This document shows, piece after piece, positions 52,130 to 61,909 of a stretch of 64,000 nucleotides of DNA (within the stretch, counting starts at the first letter, position 1; the number at the start of each line of letters is the position of its first letter). The position numbers and the translations under genes are program-made. The DNA comes from Telmatospirillum sp. J64-1 (GTDB lineage: Bacteria; Pseudomonadota; Alphaproteobacteria; Rhodospirillales; Magnetospirillaceae). Location: contig NZ_SBHN01000028.1 of assembly GCF_006980715.1 (NCBI RefSeq), positions 1 to 64,000 on the forward strand. The letters are read 5' to 3'. The notes beneath the pieces were generated by a model. That model was given only the letters and a program-made list of their open reading frames with translations, had not been told where the DNA came from and did not search any database.

Positions 52130-55100
52130 TCAAGCCGGGACCTTTTCCCGTTGGGCCGTCACCGGCACTTCCAGGCGGGTGAGCATTTCCTTCGGGACGA
52201 CCTGCCAGAAGCGGGTCTTGGCTTCGTGCCAGTTGACCAGGATGTTCTGGGCCCAGGCCGACTGAGTTTCGCGGACATGCTCTTCGATCAGCTCCTTGAG
52301 CTGGTTCTCCCAGTGCTCGACCTCGATGCGCTGGTAGATCACGCTCTCGGTATTGACCTGATGCTGGAAGCTGTCGTCGGTGTCGTAGATGAAGGCCATG
52401 CCGCCGGTCATGCCGGCCGCGAAATTGGCGCCCACCGAACCCAGGATGACGGCCATGCCGCCGGTCATGTATTCACAGCCGTTCGAGCCGCAGCCTTCGA
52501 TCACCACACGGGCGCCCGAGTTGCGGACGGCGAAGCGTTCGCCCGCCTGGCCCGCCGCGAACAGCTTGCCGGCCGTGGCCCCGTAGAGGACCGTGTTGCC
52601 GATGATGGTGTTCTCGTTGGTCTTCAGCGGGCTGGAGACCGGCGGGCGGACGACGATGGTGCCGCCCGACAGGCCCTTGCCGACATAGTCGTTGGCATCG
52701 CCGAAGACTTCCAGCTTCAGGCCCTGCACCGAGAAGGCGCCGAGCGACTGGCCGGCCGAGCCGCGCAAGCGCACGGTGATATGGCCGGGCTGCAGGCCGG
52801 TCATGCCGAAGCGCTTGGTGATCTTGTGGCTCAGCTTGGTGCCGATGGCGCGTTCCACGTTCCGCACGGTGTAGGTGAGCTGCATCTTCTCACCGTCTTC
52901 CAGGGCGGGACGGGCGTCCTTGATCAGCTGGGCGTCCAGCGTCTCGGGCACTTCGTTGCGGCCTTCGGCGGTGCAGAAGCGCGGGAAGCCGCCCGTATCG
53001 GCCTGGGCCAGCAGCGGGTTCAGGTCGAGGTCGTCGAGATGCGGCGAACCACGGCTGACCTGGTGCAGCAGGTCGGTGCGGCCGATGATCTCGTCCAGGC
53101 TCTTGGCGCCGAGCTGGGCCAGGATCTCCTTGACCTCCTCGGCGACGAAGCTGAACAGGTTGACGACCTTTTCCGGCGTGCCGGTGAACTTCTGGCGCAA
53201 AGCCGGGTCCTGGGTGCAGACGCCGACCGGGCAGGTGTTGGAATGGCACTGGCGGACCATGATACAGCCCAGGGCGATCAGGCTGGTGGTGCCGATGCCG
53301 AATTCCTCGGCGCCCAGCATGGCGGCGATGACGATGTCGCGGCCGGTCTTCAGGCCGCCATCGGTGCGCAGCGTGACGCGGTGGCGCAGGCGGTTCAGCG
53401 TCAGAACCTGATGCACTTCCGACAGGCCCATTTCCCAGGGCAGGCCGGCGAACTTGATCGAGGTCTGCGGCGAAGCGCCGGTGCCGCCGTTATGGCCCGA
53501 CACCAGGATGACGTCGGCCTTGGCCTTGGCCACGCCGGCGGCGATGGTGCCGATGCCGGCGCGCGAGACCAGCTTGACCGTGACCTTGGCTTCCGGATTG
53601 ATCTGCTTGAGGTCGTAGATCAGCTGCGCCAGGTCTTCGATCGAGTAGATGTCGTGATGGGGCGGCGGGCTGATCAGGGTCACGCCGGGGGTCGAGTGAC
53701 GCAACTTGGCGATCTCGACGGTGACCTTGAAGCCGGGCAACTGGCCGCCTTCACCGGGCTTGGCGCCCTGGGCCACCTTGATCTCGATCTCGCGGCAATT
53801 GTTCAGGTATTCGGCGGTGACGCCGAACCGGCCCGAGGCCACCTGCTTGATCGCCGAATTGGCGTTGTCGCCGTTCGGGGCGGGCTTGTAGCGCGCCGGG
53901 TCCTCGCCGCCTTCGCCGGAGACCGACTTGGCGCCGATGCGGTTCATGGCGATGTTCAGCGCGCCATGGGCCTCGGGGCTGAGGGCGCCCAGCGACATGC
54001 CCGGCGTGACGAAGCGCTTGCGGATCTCGGTGATGGATTCCACTTCGTCGGGGGAAACCGGCGCCCCCAGCGGCTTGAATTCCAGCAGGTCGCGCAGATT
54101 CACCGGCGGCATGCGGCGCAGGCCTTCCGAATAGCGCTTGTAGGTGGTGTAGCTGTCGGTGGCGACGGCGGTCTGCAGGGTGTGGATCAGCGTGCCGTCG
54201 AAGCTGTGCACCTCGCCCGAGCGGCGGTAGCGGTAGAAGCCGCCGACCGGCAGGGACGGATTGTTGGCGGTGAAGGCCTTGCGGTGCTGCTCGATGACCT
54301 TGTGCTGGATACCGGCCAGGCCCAGGCCGGAAATGCGCGAGGCCATGCCGGGGAAGAATTCCGCCACCAGCGAGCGCGACAGGCCGACCGCTTCGAAGCA
54401 ATAGCCGCCGCGATAGGAGCTGATCACCGAGATGCCCATCTTGGACATGATCTTCAGCAGGCCCTGGTCGATGGCATGCTTGAAGTTGTGCATGCATTCT
54501 TCCAGCGTCATGCTGCCGAACAGGCCGCGGCGATGGCGGTCGGCAATGCTTTCCTGGGCCAGATAGGCGTTGACGGTGGTGGCGCCCACGCCGATCAGCA
54601 CGGCGAAATACTGGGTGTCCATGCACTCGCCGGAGCGCACGTTCAGCGAGGTGAAGGTGCGCAGCTGCTGGCGGACCAGATGGGTGTGGACGGCGGCGGT
54701 GGCCAGGATCATCGGGATCGGCGCGCGGGTGGCGCTGACCGCCTTGTCCGACAGGATGACATGGGTGCAGCCGCCGCGCACGGCATCCTCGGCCTCGCGC
54801 TGGATGCGGCTGATGGCATCGCGGAGGGCGGTGTCGCCGCCATTGGGGTCGAAGGTGGAATCGATCTCGGCCGCCGTGTCGCCCATGTAGCGGCGCATGG
54901 CCTCGAATTCCGCATTGGTCAGCACGGGGCTTTCCAGCTGCAGCAGGTCGCACTGGGTCTCATCCTCGTCGAGGATGTTGCCCAGGTTGCCTAGACGCGT
55001 CTTCAGGCTCATCACCCGCTGCTCACGCAGGGAATCGATCGGCGGGTTGGTGACCTGGCTGAACATCTGGCGGAAATAGTGGTGCATGCCGCGGTAATGC

Positions 55101-56671
55101 TCGGACAGCACGGCCAGCGGCGTGTCGTCGCCCATCGAGCCCACGGCTTCCTTGCCGTCTTCCACCATCGGGTGGAGGATCAGCTCCAGGTCTTCCATGG
55201 TCAGGGCATAGAGCATCTGGCGACGGCGCAATTCCTCGCTCGCCAGTTCGGTCGGCTCGGAACGGTTCTGGATCAGGCTGTCCAGTTCGGTGATACGCTT
55301 GATCCATTCGCCATAGGGCTTGTTGGCGGCGAACAGGTCCTTGACCTCGGTGTCGCGATAGAACTTGGCGGCCACCAGGTCGACGGCGATCATCTGGCCG
55401 GGGCCGACACGGCCCTTTTCCACGACATCGGCTTCGGCGACGCGGACCATGCCGGTTTCCGAACCGACGATCAGCAGGTTATCGCCGGTGATGGTGTAGC
55501 GCAGCGGGCGCAGGCCGTTGCGGTCGAGACCGGCGACGACCCAGCGGCCATCGGTGGCGCACAGGGCGGCCGGGCCGTCCCAGGGCTCCATCACGCAGTT
55601 CAGATAGCTGAACAGGGCGCGGTGCTCGGCCTTCATGGTGACGTTCTGGCCCAGGCTTTCGGGCACCAGCATGGACTTGACCATGGGCGCCGGGCGGCCG
55701 GCGCGGACCAGCAGCTCGAACACGTTGTCCAAGGCAGCGGAGTCGGAGCCGCCGGCCTGGACCACCGGCTTCAGGTCCTCGATATGGTCGCCGAAGATCT
55801 CGTGCGCCATGCGCGTTTCGTGCGACTTCATCCAGTTGACGTTGCCCGTCAGCGTGTTGATCTCGCCGTTATGGGCGAGCATGCGGAAGGGCTGGGCCAG
55901 ACGCCAAGTGGGGAAGGTGTTGGTCGAATAGCGCTGGTGGTAGATGGCGAAGCGCGAGACGAAGCGCTCGTCCAGCAGGTCGGGATAGAACACCGACAGC
56001 TGTTCGGCCAGGAACATGCCCTTGTAGATGATCGAGCGGGCCGAGAGCGAGCAGATGTAGAACTCGGTGATGTTCTCGGCCAGCACCTTCTTCTCGATGC
56101 GGCGGCGGATCACGTAGAGATCGGTCTCGAACTGCTCGTCCGACACGCCGCGATTGTTCGCCACCATGATCTGTTCGATCTCGGGACGGGTGGCGTTGGC
56201 CTTCTCGCCGATGACGCTGACATTGGTCGGGACCTGACGCCAGCCGTAGATGGTGTAGCCGAGATTGAGGATCTCGGTTTCCACGATGGTGCGGCAGCGC
56301 TCCTGCGCCGACAGGTCGGTCTTGGGCAGGAAGCACATGCCGATGGCCAGACGGCCCGGCTGCGGCTCATGGCCGGTATGGCGGATATGTTCCTTGAAGA
56401 AATCCTGCGGGATTTCGACATGGATGCCCGCGCCGTCGCCGGTCTTGCCGTCGGCATCGACGGCGCCGCGATGGAACAGGACCTTCAGCGCCTCGATACC
56501 GGCGACCACCACCTTGCGGCTGGGCTTGCCGTCCAGCGCGGCGACCAGGCCGACGCCGCAGGAATCCACTTCCTGCTCGGGCCGATACATGCCGTTGGCC
56601 TCGAGATGGGCGGCATTGGCTTTCCACTCGGCAATATGCTTATCGCCGTCGTTGCGGATGATCTCGTTCAT
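52130..56671 (-). CDS. gltB: Glutamate synthase, large subunit
   Basis: A 1513-residue alpha subunit of NADPH-GOGAT. It has a propeptide of about 37 residues, then the N-terminal nucleophile Cys38 in 'VDSCGVG' of the glutaminase domain. The central and FMN-binding domains include 'GLPWEMGLSEVHQVL' and the 3Fe-4S region 'RQCHSNTCPVGVCTQDPAL', and a C-terminal GXGXG beta-helix contains 'GCGSNGCEYMTGG'. The enzyme moves glutamine amide nitrogen to 2-oxoglutarate. The ATG at 56671 has GGAGGG 8 nt upstream. It follows gltD by 20 nt. Confidence 0.97.
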   Translation of the reverse strand: MNEIIRNDGDKHIAEWKANAAHLEANGMYRPEQEVDSCGVGLVAALDGKPSRKVVVAGIEALKVLFHRGAVDADGKTGDGAGIHVEIPQDFFKEHIRHTGHEPQPGRLAIGMCFLPKTDLSAQERCRTIVETEILNLGYTIYGWRQVPTNVSVIGEKANATRPEIEQIMVANNRGVSDEQFETDLYVIRRRIEKKVLAENITEFYICSLSARSIIYKGMFLAEQLSVFYPDLLDERFVSRFAIYHQRYSTNTFPTWRLAQPFRMLAHNGEINTLTGNVNWMKSHETRMAHEIFGDHIEDLKPVVQAGGSDSAALDNVFELLVRAGRPAPMVKSMLVPESLGQNVTMKAEHRALFSYLNCVMEPWDGPAALCATDGRWVVAGLDRNGLRPLRYTITGDNLLIVGSETGMVRVAEADVVEKGRVGPGQMIAVDLVAAKFYRDTEVKDLFAANKPYGEWIKRITELDSLIQNRSEPTELASEELRRRQMLYALTMEDLELILHPMVEDGKEAVGSMGDDTPLAVLSEHYRGMHHYFRQMFSQVTNPPIDSLREQRVMSLKTRLGNLGNILDEDETQCDLLQLESPVLTNAEFEAMRRYMGDTAAEIDSTFDPNGGDTALRDAISRIQREAEDAVRGGCTHVILSDKAVSATRAPIPMILATAAVHTHLVRQQLRTFTSLNVRSGECMDTQYFAVLIGVGATTVNAYLAQESIADRHRRGLFGSMTLEECMHNFKHAIDQGLLKIMSKMGISVISSYRGGYCFEAVGLSRSLVAEFFPGMASRISGLGLAGIQHKVIEQHRKAFTANNPSLPVGGFYRYRRSGEVHSFDGTLIHTLQTAVATDSYTTYKRYSEGLRRMPPVNLRDLLEFKPLGAPVSPDEVESITEIRKRFVTPGMSLGALSPEAHGALNIAMNRIGAKSVSGEGGEDPARYKPAPNGDNANSAIKQVASGRFGVTAEYLNNCREIEIKVAQGAKPGEGGQLPGFKVTVEIAKLRHSTPGVTLISPPPHHDIYSIEDLAQLIYDLKQINPEAKVTVKLVSRAGIGTIAAGVAKAKADVILVSGHNGGTGASPQTSIKFAGLPWEMGLSEVHQVLTLNRLRHRVTLRTDGGLKTGRDIVIAAMLGAEEFGIGTTSLIALGCIMVRQCHSNTCPVGVCTQDPALRQKFTGTPEKVVNLFSFVAEEVKEILAQLGAKSLDEIIGRTDLLHQVSRGSPHLDDLDLNPLLAQADTGGFPRFCTAEGRNEVPETLDAQLIKDARPALEDGEKMQLTYTVRNVERAIGTKLSHKITKRFGMTGLQPGHITVRLRGSAGQSLGAFSVQGLKLEVFGDANDYVGKGLSGGTIVVRPPVSSPLKTNENTIIGNTVLYGATAGKLFAAGQAGERFAVRNSGARVVIEGCGSNGCEYMTGGMAVILGSVGANFAAGMTGGMAFIYDTDDSFQHQVNTESVIYQRIEVEHWENQLKELIEEHVRETQSAWAQNILVNWHEAKTRFWQVVPKEMLTRLEVPVTAQREKVPA

Positions 56672-56691
56672 GGAATGCCCTCCGTGCCCTA

Positions 56692-58152
56692 TCACTGCGC
56701 CGCCGCGACGCGCTGGTCGGCGTCGGCCTTGGCCTTGGACTGAATGTAATTGTGGATGGATGCGGCAGCGTCGCGACCGTCACGGATGGCCCAGACCACC
56801 AGCGAGGCGCCGCGCACAATGTCTCCGGCGCCGAACACGCCGTCCAGATTGGTCATCTGGGTGCGGAAATCGACCTTCACCGTGCCCCAGCGCGAGACGG
56901 CCAGTTCGGGGGCGCCGAACAGCGCCGGGACGTTCTCGGGATCGAAGCCCAGGGCCTTGATCACCATGTCGGCCTCGATGTCATAGGCCGAGCCGGGGAC
57001 GACGGTCGGGGTTTGGCGGCCCGAGGCATCGGCCACGCCCAGATGCATGCGCACGGCCCGGACATGGGTCACCTTGTCCTTGCCCAGCACCGCTTCCGGC
57101 GCGGCCAGCCAGACGAATTCGACACCTTCTTCCTCGGCATGGGCGGTTTCGCGCTTCGAGCCGGGCATGTTGGCGCGGTCGCGGCGATAGAGGCACTTGA
57201 CCGACTTGGCGCCCTGGCGGATGGCGGTGCGCACGCAGTCCATGGCGGTGTCGCCGCCGCCGATCACGACCACGTTCTTGCCCGCCGCATTCAGGGTGCC
57301 GTCTTCATATTCCGGCACGCTGTCGCCCAGGCTGACGCGGTTCGATGCGATCAGGTAGTCCAGCGCCTTGTGCACGCCGGGCAGGTCGCCGCCGGGACAG
57401 TCGAGGTCGCGGGCCTTGTAGACGCCGGTGGCGATCAGCACGGCGTCATGCTTGGCGCGTAGGTCGTCCAGGGTGGCATCGCGGCCGATTTCGAAATTGG
57501 TGTGCAGATGCACGCCGCCGTCGGCCAGCAGCTTGGCGCGGCGCTCGACGATGTGCTTTTCCAGCTTGAAGCCGGGGATGCCGTAGATCAGCAGGCCGCC
57601 CATGCGGTCGTGGCGGTCATAGACATGGACCTGGTAGCCGAGGTTGCGCAGCTGGTCCGCCGCCGCCAGGCCCGCCGGGCCGCCGCCGATGATGCCGACC
57701 GACTGCTCGCGTTCCTGCACCGGGGCCGGGGGCTTCACCCAGCCCTGCTCGAAGGCGTAATCGGTGATGTATTTCTCGACCGAGCCGATGGTGACCGAAC
57801 CGTGCTTGGACTGTTCCAGCACGCAATTGCCTTCGCACAGGCGGTCCTGCGGGCAGATGCGGCCGGTGATTTCCGGGAAGTTGTTGGCGCCCGAGGCGAT
57901 GGCATAGGCTTCGTCCATGCGGCCGTTGGCGGTCAGCATCAGCCAGTCGGGGATATTGTGCTGCACCGGGCAATGGACTTGGCAGAAGGGAATGCCGCAT
58001 TGCTCGCAGCGCGAGGCCTGGTCGCCGGCCTGATCGGGCGAGAAGCCGGAATAGATTTCGTCGAAGTCCTCGCGCCGCTCGTCCGCCGTGCGTTTCGGGG
58101 GCATCTGCTGGTCGAGCCTGATGAATTGCAGCATCTTGCGCGTCATCGACAT
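56692..58152 (-). CDS. gltD: Glutamate synthase, small subunit
   Basis: A 486-residue beta subunit of glutamate synthase. The N-terminal cysteines 'CEQCGIPFCQVHCPVQHNIPDW' and 'CPQDRLCEGNCV' bind 4Fe-4S clusters. The FAD motif 'GIIGGGPAGLAAADQL' and the NADPH motif 'VVVIGGGDTAMDCVRTA' follow, and the C terminus has 'GVFGAGDIVRGASLVVWAI'. It passes NADPH electrons to GltB. Here gltD precedes gltB, the reverse of the E. coli order. ATG at 58152, with an alternative at 58146. Confidence 0.97.
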   Translation of the reverse strand: MSMTRKMLQFIRLDQQMPPKRTADERREDFDEIYSGFSPDQAGDQASRCEQCGIPFCQVHCPVQHNIPDWLMLTANGRMDEAYAIASGANNFPEITGRICPQDRLCEGNCVLEQSKHGSVTIGSVEKYITDYAFEQGWVKPPAPVQEREQSVGIIGGGPAGLAAADQLRNLGYQVHVYDRHDRMGGLLIYGIPGFKLEKHIVERRAKLLADGGVHLHTNFEIGRDATLDDLRAKHDAVLIATGVYKARDLDCPGGDLPGVHKALDYLIASNRVSLGDSVPEYEDGTLNAAGKNVVVIGGGDTAMDCVRTAIRQGAKSVKCLYRRDRANMPGSKRETAHAEEEGVEFVWLAAPEAVLGKDKVTHVRAVRMHLGVADASGRQTPTVVPGSAYDIEADMVIKALGFDPENVPALFGAPELAVSRWGTVKVDFRTQMTNLDGVFGAGDIVRGASLVVWAIRDGRDAAASIHNYIQSKAKADADQRVAAAQ

Positions 58153-58277
58153 GTACTCCGGGTCAGTGTTCGGGACCTCCGTCCAAGGCAGCCGGAATGC
58201 GCGCGCTTGTCCGACACCTCTGGAAGGGAAGACCCTATTACGATGAATCCTCGGGCATTTCCAGGGAAAAGAGTCGG

Positions 58278-58300
58278 ATAGGTAAGTATTGGTGACCTAT
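58278..58300. promoter_or_regulatory. Inverted repeat in the gltD-uppP intergenic region
   Basis: ATAGGT (58278-58283) and ACCTAT (58295-58300) form an imperfect operator-like palindrome, and ATAGGT recurs near 58365. The 291-bp gap between divergent gltD and the UppP-like gene otherwise shows no gene or clear promoter. Confidence 0.3.
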
Positions 58301-58443
58301 TTTCCGGAAGCCCTCTTGCGACCCTTCGTCGCCTTCGCCGTGCTTGGCCCTTCTCTCTCGTAAAATAGGTCCGAAACGGGACTATATCGTCGCTTCTAGA
58401 GATTATGGGGCAATGCTATAACAAACTGTGTATAGCGTGCGGG

Positions 58444-59241
58444 GTGCGCGTGACTTTTCTATATCTTGTGATGGCGGCGGCCACCCTGGCTTTAGGTGAG
58501 GTGCTGCCCTTGGACGCGGCGGCGCATTTCCTGCTCTGGCCCGTCTTCATCGAGGGGGGGCGTCCTCCTCTGTCCGTCCTGGCCGCATCCTGTATCGGCC
58601 TGGCCCTCGGCCTGTTGGCCTTTCTCTGGCGCGACGTGGGCGCCATCGGCACCGGTTTGTGGCGCAGCGCCAGGGGCAAGAGCGGCGGATCGGCGGTGGC
58701 CCTGGCCGGAAAGCTGGCCCTGGGCTCCCTGCTAGGCGGTGCCCTGGCCTGGGGCCTGCTGTTCGTCCTGCCGCTCCGCTGGAGTTTTGCCGTGACGGGC
58801 TGGGCGGCGCTGATCGGCGGGCTGATCCTGTTCGCCGCCGACCGCATGGGCATGACCGTCCGCCGGATCGAGCACATCACGCCCCTCGGCGCGATGGTCC
58901 TGGGCGGCGCCCAGGCGCTGGCGCTTCTCCCCGGCATCGGCCGCACCGCGATCACCTGCGCCCTGGCCCGTCTGCAAGGCTACGAGCGCCCCGACGCCTA
59001 TCGCCTGTCGCTGCTTCTCGCCATCCCCGCCCTGCTGGCCGCCGGCCTGTGGATGGGATGGCATATGCCCGCAATATCGGAAGGCCCGGGCCTGCTGGCA
59101 AGTGCCGCCGTCACCGCCTTTTTCGTGGGGATCATCGGTGCCTCGGCCCTGTCCGCCCTGATGCGCGAAACCGGTTTCGGCCTGCTGGTCCTCTACCGGC
59201 TGGCGCTGGGCGGGCTGCTGCTGCTTTTCGCCTACGGCTGA
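58444..59241 (+). CDS. Divergent UppP/BacA-like membrane protein
   Basis: A 265-residue protein with about eight hydrophobic segments. The second UppP signature is recognisable but altered: 'GGAQALALLPGIGRTAITCALARLQGY' in parts (PGIGRTAIT instead of PGXSRSXXT), followed by 'RLSLLLAIPALLAAG'. The first reads 'GEVLPLDAAAHF' where UppP has TE-LPVSSTGH. It may be a lipid phosphatase or flippase-like paralogue rather than the housekeeping enzyme. The start is probably the GTG at 58444; an ATG at 58405 is also open. Confidence 0.75.
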   Translation: MRVTFLYLVMAAATLALGEVLPLDAAAHFLLWPVFIEGGRPPLSVLAASCIGLALGLLAFLWRDVGAIGTGLWRSARGKSGGSAVALAGKLALGSLLGGALAWGLLFVLPLRWSFAVTGWAALIGGLILFAADRMGMTVRRIEHITPLGAMVLGGAQALALLPGIGRTAITCALARLQGYERPDAYRLSLLLAIPALLAAGLWMGWHMPAISEGPGLLASAAVTAFFVGIIGASALSALMRETGFGLLVLYRLALGGLLLLFAYG

Positions 59242-59266
59242 GGCGTCCGAGGGGCTTTTTCCGGAC

Positions 59267-60286
59267 TTATTCCCAGACCACCCGCGGCAGGCGCGTCACC
59301 GGCACGGGCCCGACCGACAGCGTCCGGTCCTGGACGGTGACCGGCACGGTCAGGCTGGGGCGGCCGTCGGCGCCGGGGCGGGAGATGAGGCCCAGCACCA
59401 GCTTCAGCATCTCGGCTTCCTGACGGCCGATGGCGCCTTCGCTCCGGAAACCCTCCACCGCCTGCTGGAAGCCCTGGACCTGGGCGGTCAAGGCGGCTTC
59501 GGGCTGCAGCTCGCGGTCGAGGGCCAGCGTGCCTTCGGCGGCCAGGGAGAGGGTGCTCCAGTTCAGCTGCAGGGCTTCGATTTCCACCGTTCCGCCGTCA
59601 TCGCGCCAGGCGGCCAGGCTTGCCGGGCCTTCGTCCTGGGGCATGCGGCCCATCACGGCACCGGCCAGCCGGGCCCGCTCGATGCGCGGTCCCAGGACCG
59701 AGGGGAAGTCGGCGGGCATTTCCAGGCCCAGCAGCCCCAGCGAGAAGCGCAGCGACGGCTGGGTATGGTCGGGCGGCGGCGGCAGGGGCTGGACCATGGC
59801 CGTGACTTCCTCGAAGCCCTGGGCCGGGGCGCGTCCGGCCGTCAGGCTGCCCTGGGCGAGGCGCAGCCCCATCTCCGTGACGCCGCCGAAACCCAGATAG
59901 ACCAGACCGTCGACCTCCTGAGCCTCGATCAACAGGCGCTCGCCCAGCGGCATCTGCACCTCGTGCCGTCCGGGGGCGGCGAGGGTCACGCGGCCAGGCT
60001 GGAAGGGCGGCACCGTGGCGGTCAGGTCGGCGCCGCGCCAGACCAGCCCGTCGGGCCGGGCGATTTCCGGGCGGAGGACGGTCAGGTGCAGGGTGAAGGG
60101 AAAGCCCGCACGTTGCACGCCGTCATGATCGACATGCCAGCCTTCGGCACGGCGTTCGGCGATCCAGGTTGCGAGCCTGCCCTCGACGGAGCGGGCGAGG
60201 CCGTGCCAGTAGAGCGTCCAGCCTCCGGCGGCGAGAACGAGCAGCAGGGCGAAAAGAGACAGCAGGATTTTGGCGCGGCGGGTCAT
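59267..60286 (-). CDS. DUF2125 domain protein
   Basis: A 339-residue protein with an N-terminal membrane anchor or signal (about 5-27) and a long beta-rich periplasmic region. 'GWTLYWHGLARSVEGRLATWIAERRAEGWHVDHDGVQRAGFPF' in parts is the DUF2125 hallmark. The family is largely alphaproteobacterial and resembles AsmA-like lipid-exposed proteins; its function is unknown. It is convergent with the UppP-like gene and divergent from the ChaC gene. Confidence 0.9.
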   Translation of the reverse strand: MTRRAKILLSLFALLLVLAAGGWTLYWHGLARSVEGRLATWIAERRAEGWHVDHDGVQRAGFPFTLHLTVLRPEIARPDGLVWRGADLTATVPPFQPGRVTLAAPGRHEVQMPLGERLLIEAQEVDGLVYLGFGGVTEMGLRLAQGSLTAGRAPAQGFEEVTAMVQPLPPPPDHTQPSLRFSLGLLGLEMPADFPSVLGPRIERARLAGAVMGRMPQDEGPASLAAWRDDGGTVEIEALQLNWSTLSLAAEGTLALDRELQPEAALTAQVQGFQQAVEGFRSEGAIGRQEAEMLKLVLGLISRPGADGRPSLTVPVTVQDRTLSVGPVPVTRLPRVVWE

Positions 60287-60356
60287 GCGGGTATCCCAAA
60301 TGCGGCGGGGCTTGTTACTATTATCCTGTCGGAGCGGAATATGCGAGGTGGCGCCG

Positions 60357-60917
60357 GTGTCGCATGAACAGCTGTCGCAGGAAGGGGATCTGTGGGTTTT
60401 CGCCTATGGTTCGCTGATGTGGCGGCCGGATTTCGATTATGTGGAAGTGCAGACCGCCGTTCTCTATGGCTGGCACCGTTCCATGTGCATCCTTTCCCAC
60501 CATTACCGGGGGACGCCGGAACGGCCGGGGCTGGTCCTGGGGTTGGACCGCGGCGGTTCTTGCCGGGGACGGGCCTTCCGGATCGATGCGGCGCGGCGCG
60601 AGGCGGTGATCGCCTATCTTTACGAACGCGAAATGATCACCAATGCCTACATCCCCCGCTATCTTGCCGTGCGGCTGGGAGACGGCCGCCGCCTGCCGGC
60701 GCTGACCTTCGTCGTCGATCGCGAGCATGGCCAGTATCTGCGTCCCAACAGTCCCGAACAGGCCGCCGCCATGATCCGCGCCAGTTGCGGCAAGATGGGG
60801 AAGTGCCGGGACTATCTGGCCAATACCGTGGCCCATCTCGATTCCATGGGGCTCCGCGAAGGGGCCCTGCACCGGTTGCTGAAGCTGGTGGATGCCCCTG
60901 ACGGCGCGGAAGGCTGA
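60357..60917 (+). CDS. chaC: ChaC-type gamma-glutamylcyclotransferase
   Basis: A 186-residue protein. 'LWVFAYGSLMWRPDFDY' contains the YGSL pyroglutamate-pocket motif, and 'AVIAYLYEREMITNAYIPRYLAV' includes the catalytic Glu. 'HGQYLRPNSPEQAAAMI' and 'CRDYLANTVAHLDSMGL' complete the family. It degrades glutathione to 5-oxoproline and Cys-Gly in the cytosol. The start is taken as the GTG at 60357 with AGGTGG upstream; longer readings overlap the divergent DUF2125 gene. Confidence 0.93.
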   Translation: MSHEQLSQEGDLWVFAYGSLMWRPDFDYVEVQTAVLYGWHRSMCILSHHYRGTPERPGLVLGLDRGGSCRGRAFRIDAARREAVIAYLYEREMITNAYIPRYLAVRLGDGRRLPALTFVVDREHGQYLRPNSPEQAAAMIRASCGKMGKCRDYLANTVAHLDSMGLREGALHRLLKLVDAPDGAEG

Positions 60918-61014
60918 CAGGGCTGGCGCTTTCCCGTCTCCCACGGAAGTGCAATCGCCAAGGATGGTTTCCCGTCTCCATCTTTGTGGCTTGTTCGAAG
61001 GATGGAGGAGTTTG

Positions 61015-61371
61015 ATGGTGAAATTACGACAACTGATCGCGGAATTCCGTTTTCTGATCCTGGCCGCTTCCGCCGTCGGTTTCGCCATCATCGCCTATCT
61101 GTCCCTGCAGCCCTGGGCAGCCCCGCCCGGCGGCGGGATGGACAAGCTGATCCATCTGGGCGTCTATGCCGCCGCCGTGGTGCTGCCCGTGGCGGCGGCG
61201 CCCAGCCGGCGCTCCGCCCTTCTTCTGGCCTTCTGCGGTTTTCTGCTGGGGCTCGGGTTGGAATGGCTGCAGGGGTTCGTGCCGGGACGGGCGGCGTCGC
61301 TGGGCGATGCGGTCGCCAACACCATCGGCGTCTTCATCGGCTCCGCCATCGGCTTCAAGCTACGGCGTTAG
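61015..61371 (+). CDS. VanZ-like membrane protein
   Basis: A 118-residue protein with four membrane helices of the VanZ-like family: 'IIAYLSLQPWAAPPGGGMDKLIHLGVYAAAV', 'LLLAFCGFLLGLGLEWLQGFVPGRAASLGDAVANTIGVFIG', given in parts. The conserved D-K-x-x-H, E-x-x-Q and D-x-x-x-N positions are visible. Its physiological role is unknown. The ATG at 61015 follows GGAGGAG. Its 3' end overlaps the convergent phosphatase gene by 12 bp. Confidence 0.9.
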   Translation: MVKLRQLIAEFRFLILAASAVGFAIIAYLSLQPWAAPPGGGMDKLIHLGVYAAAVVLPVAAAPSRRSALLLAFCGFLLGLGLEWLQGFVPGRAASLGDAVANTIGVFIGSAIGFKLRR

Positions 61372-61845
61372 CGCCTCGAATTCCCGGCGGATATGGTCCA
61401 GCAAACCCCGCGACGCCGCCTCGACCAGGTCGAGCACCGTCTCGAAGCCGTCGGGGCCGCCGTAATAGGGATCGGGCACCTCGCTCACGCCCAGATGGGG
61501 TGCGAAGTCCATGAACATGGCGAGCCGGTTTTCGAAGCCCGGCGGGCACAGGCGGGAGAGCAGGCGGTGATGGCCTTCGTCCATCGCCAGCACCATGTCG
61601 AATTCCAGGAAGTCGTCGGCCGAGACCTGCCGGGCGCGCAAGTCCCGCAGGTCCACGCCTCTTTCCAGGGCGGCGCGGCAGGTGCGGGGATCGGGCGGGG
61701 CACCGATATGGTAGTCATGGGTGGCGGCGGAATCGGCGGCGATGCGCCCCGAAAGCCCGGCCTGGGCGACCAGGTGGCGGAATACCCCCTCGGCGGTGGG
61801 CGACCGGCAGATATTACCGGTGCAGACGAAAAGCACCTTGACCAT
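61360..61845 (-). CDS. Low-molecular-weight protein-tyrosine phosphatase
   Basis: A 161-residue enzyme. The P-loop 'VCTGNICRSP' gives nucleophile Cys8 and Arg14, and 'VPDPYYGGPDGFETVLDLVE' holds the general-acid Asp. The tail is normal. It dephosphorylates phosphotyrosine; partners are not evident because no tyrosine-kinase gene lies nearby. The ATG at 61845 gives the family N terminus. It is divergent from the sirtuin gene and convergent with the VanZ-like gene. Confidence 0.95.
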   Translation of the reverse strand: MVKVLFVCTGNICRSPTAEGVFRHLVAQAGLSGRIAADSAATHDYHIGAPPDPRTCRAALERGVDLRDLRARQVSADDFLEFDMVLAMDEGHHRLLSRLCPPGFENRLAMFMDFAPHLGVSEVPDPYYGGPDGFETVLDLVEAASRGLLDHIRREFEALTP

Positions 61846-61909
61846 ATGTGTACCTCCACTGACCCTGAAGCGGCTTATCATGATCCCCGGGCAGAATGAA
61901 GGCTGAGCA

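Noticed and set aside
52151-54994. A 947-codon plus-strand frame opposite gltB
   Set aside because: It is the same kind of antisense frame opposite a highly conserved gene; no domain is recognisable.
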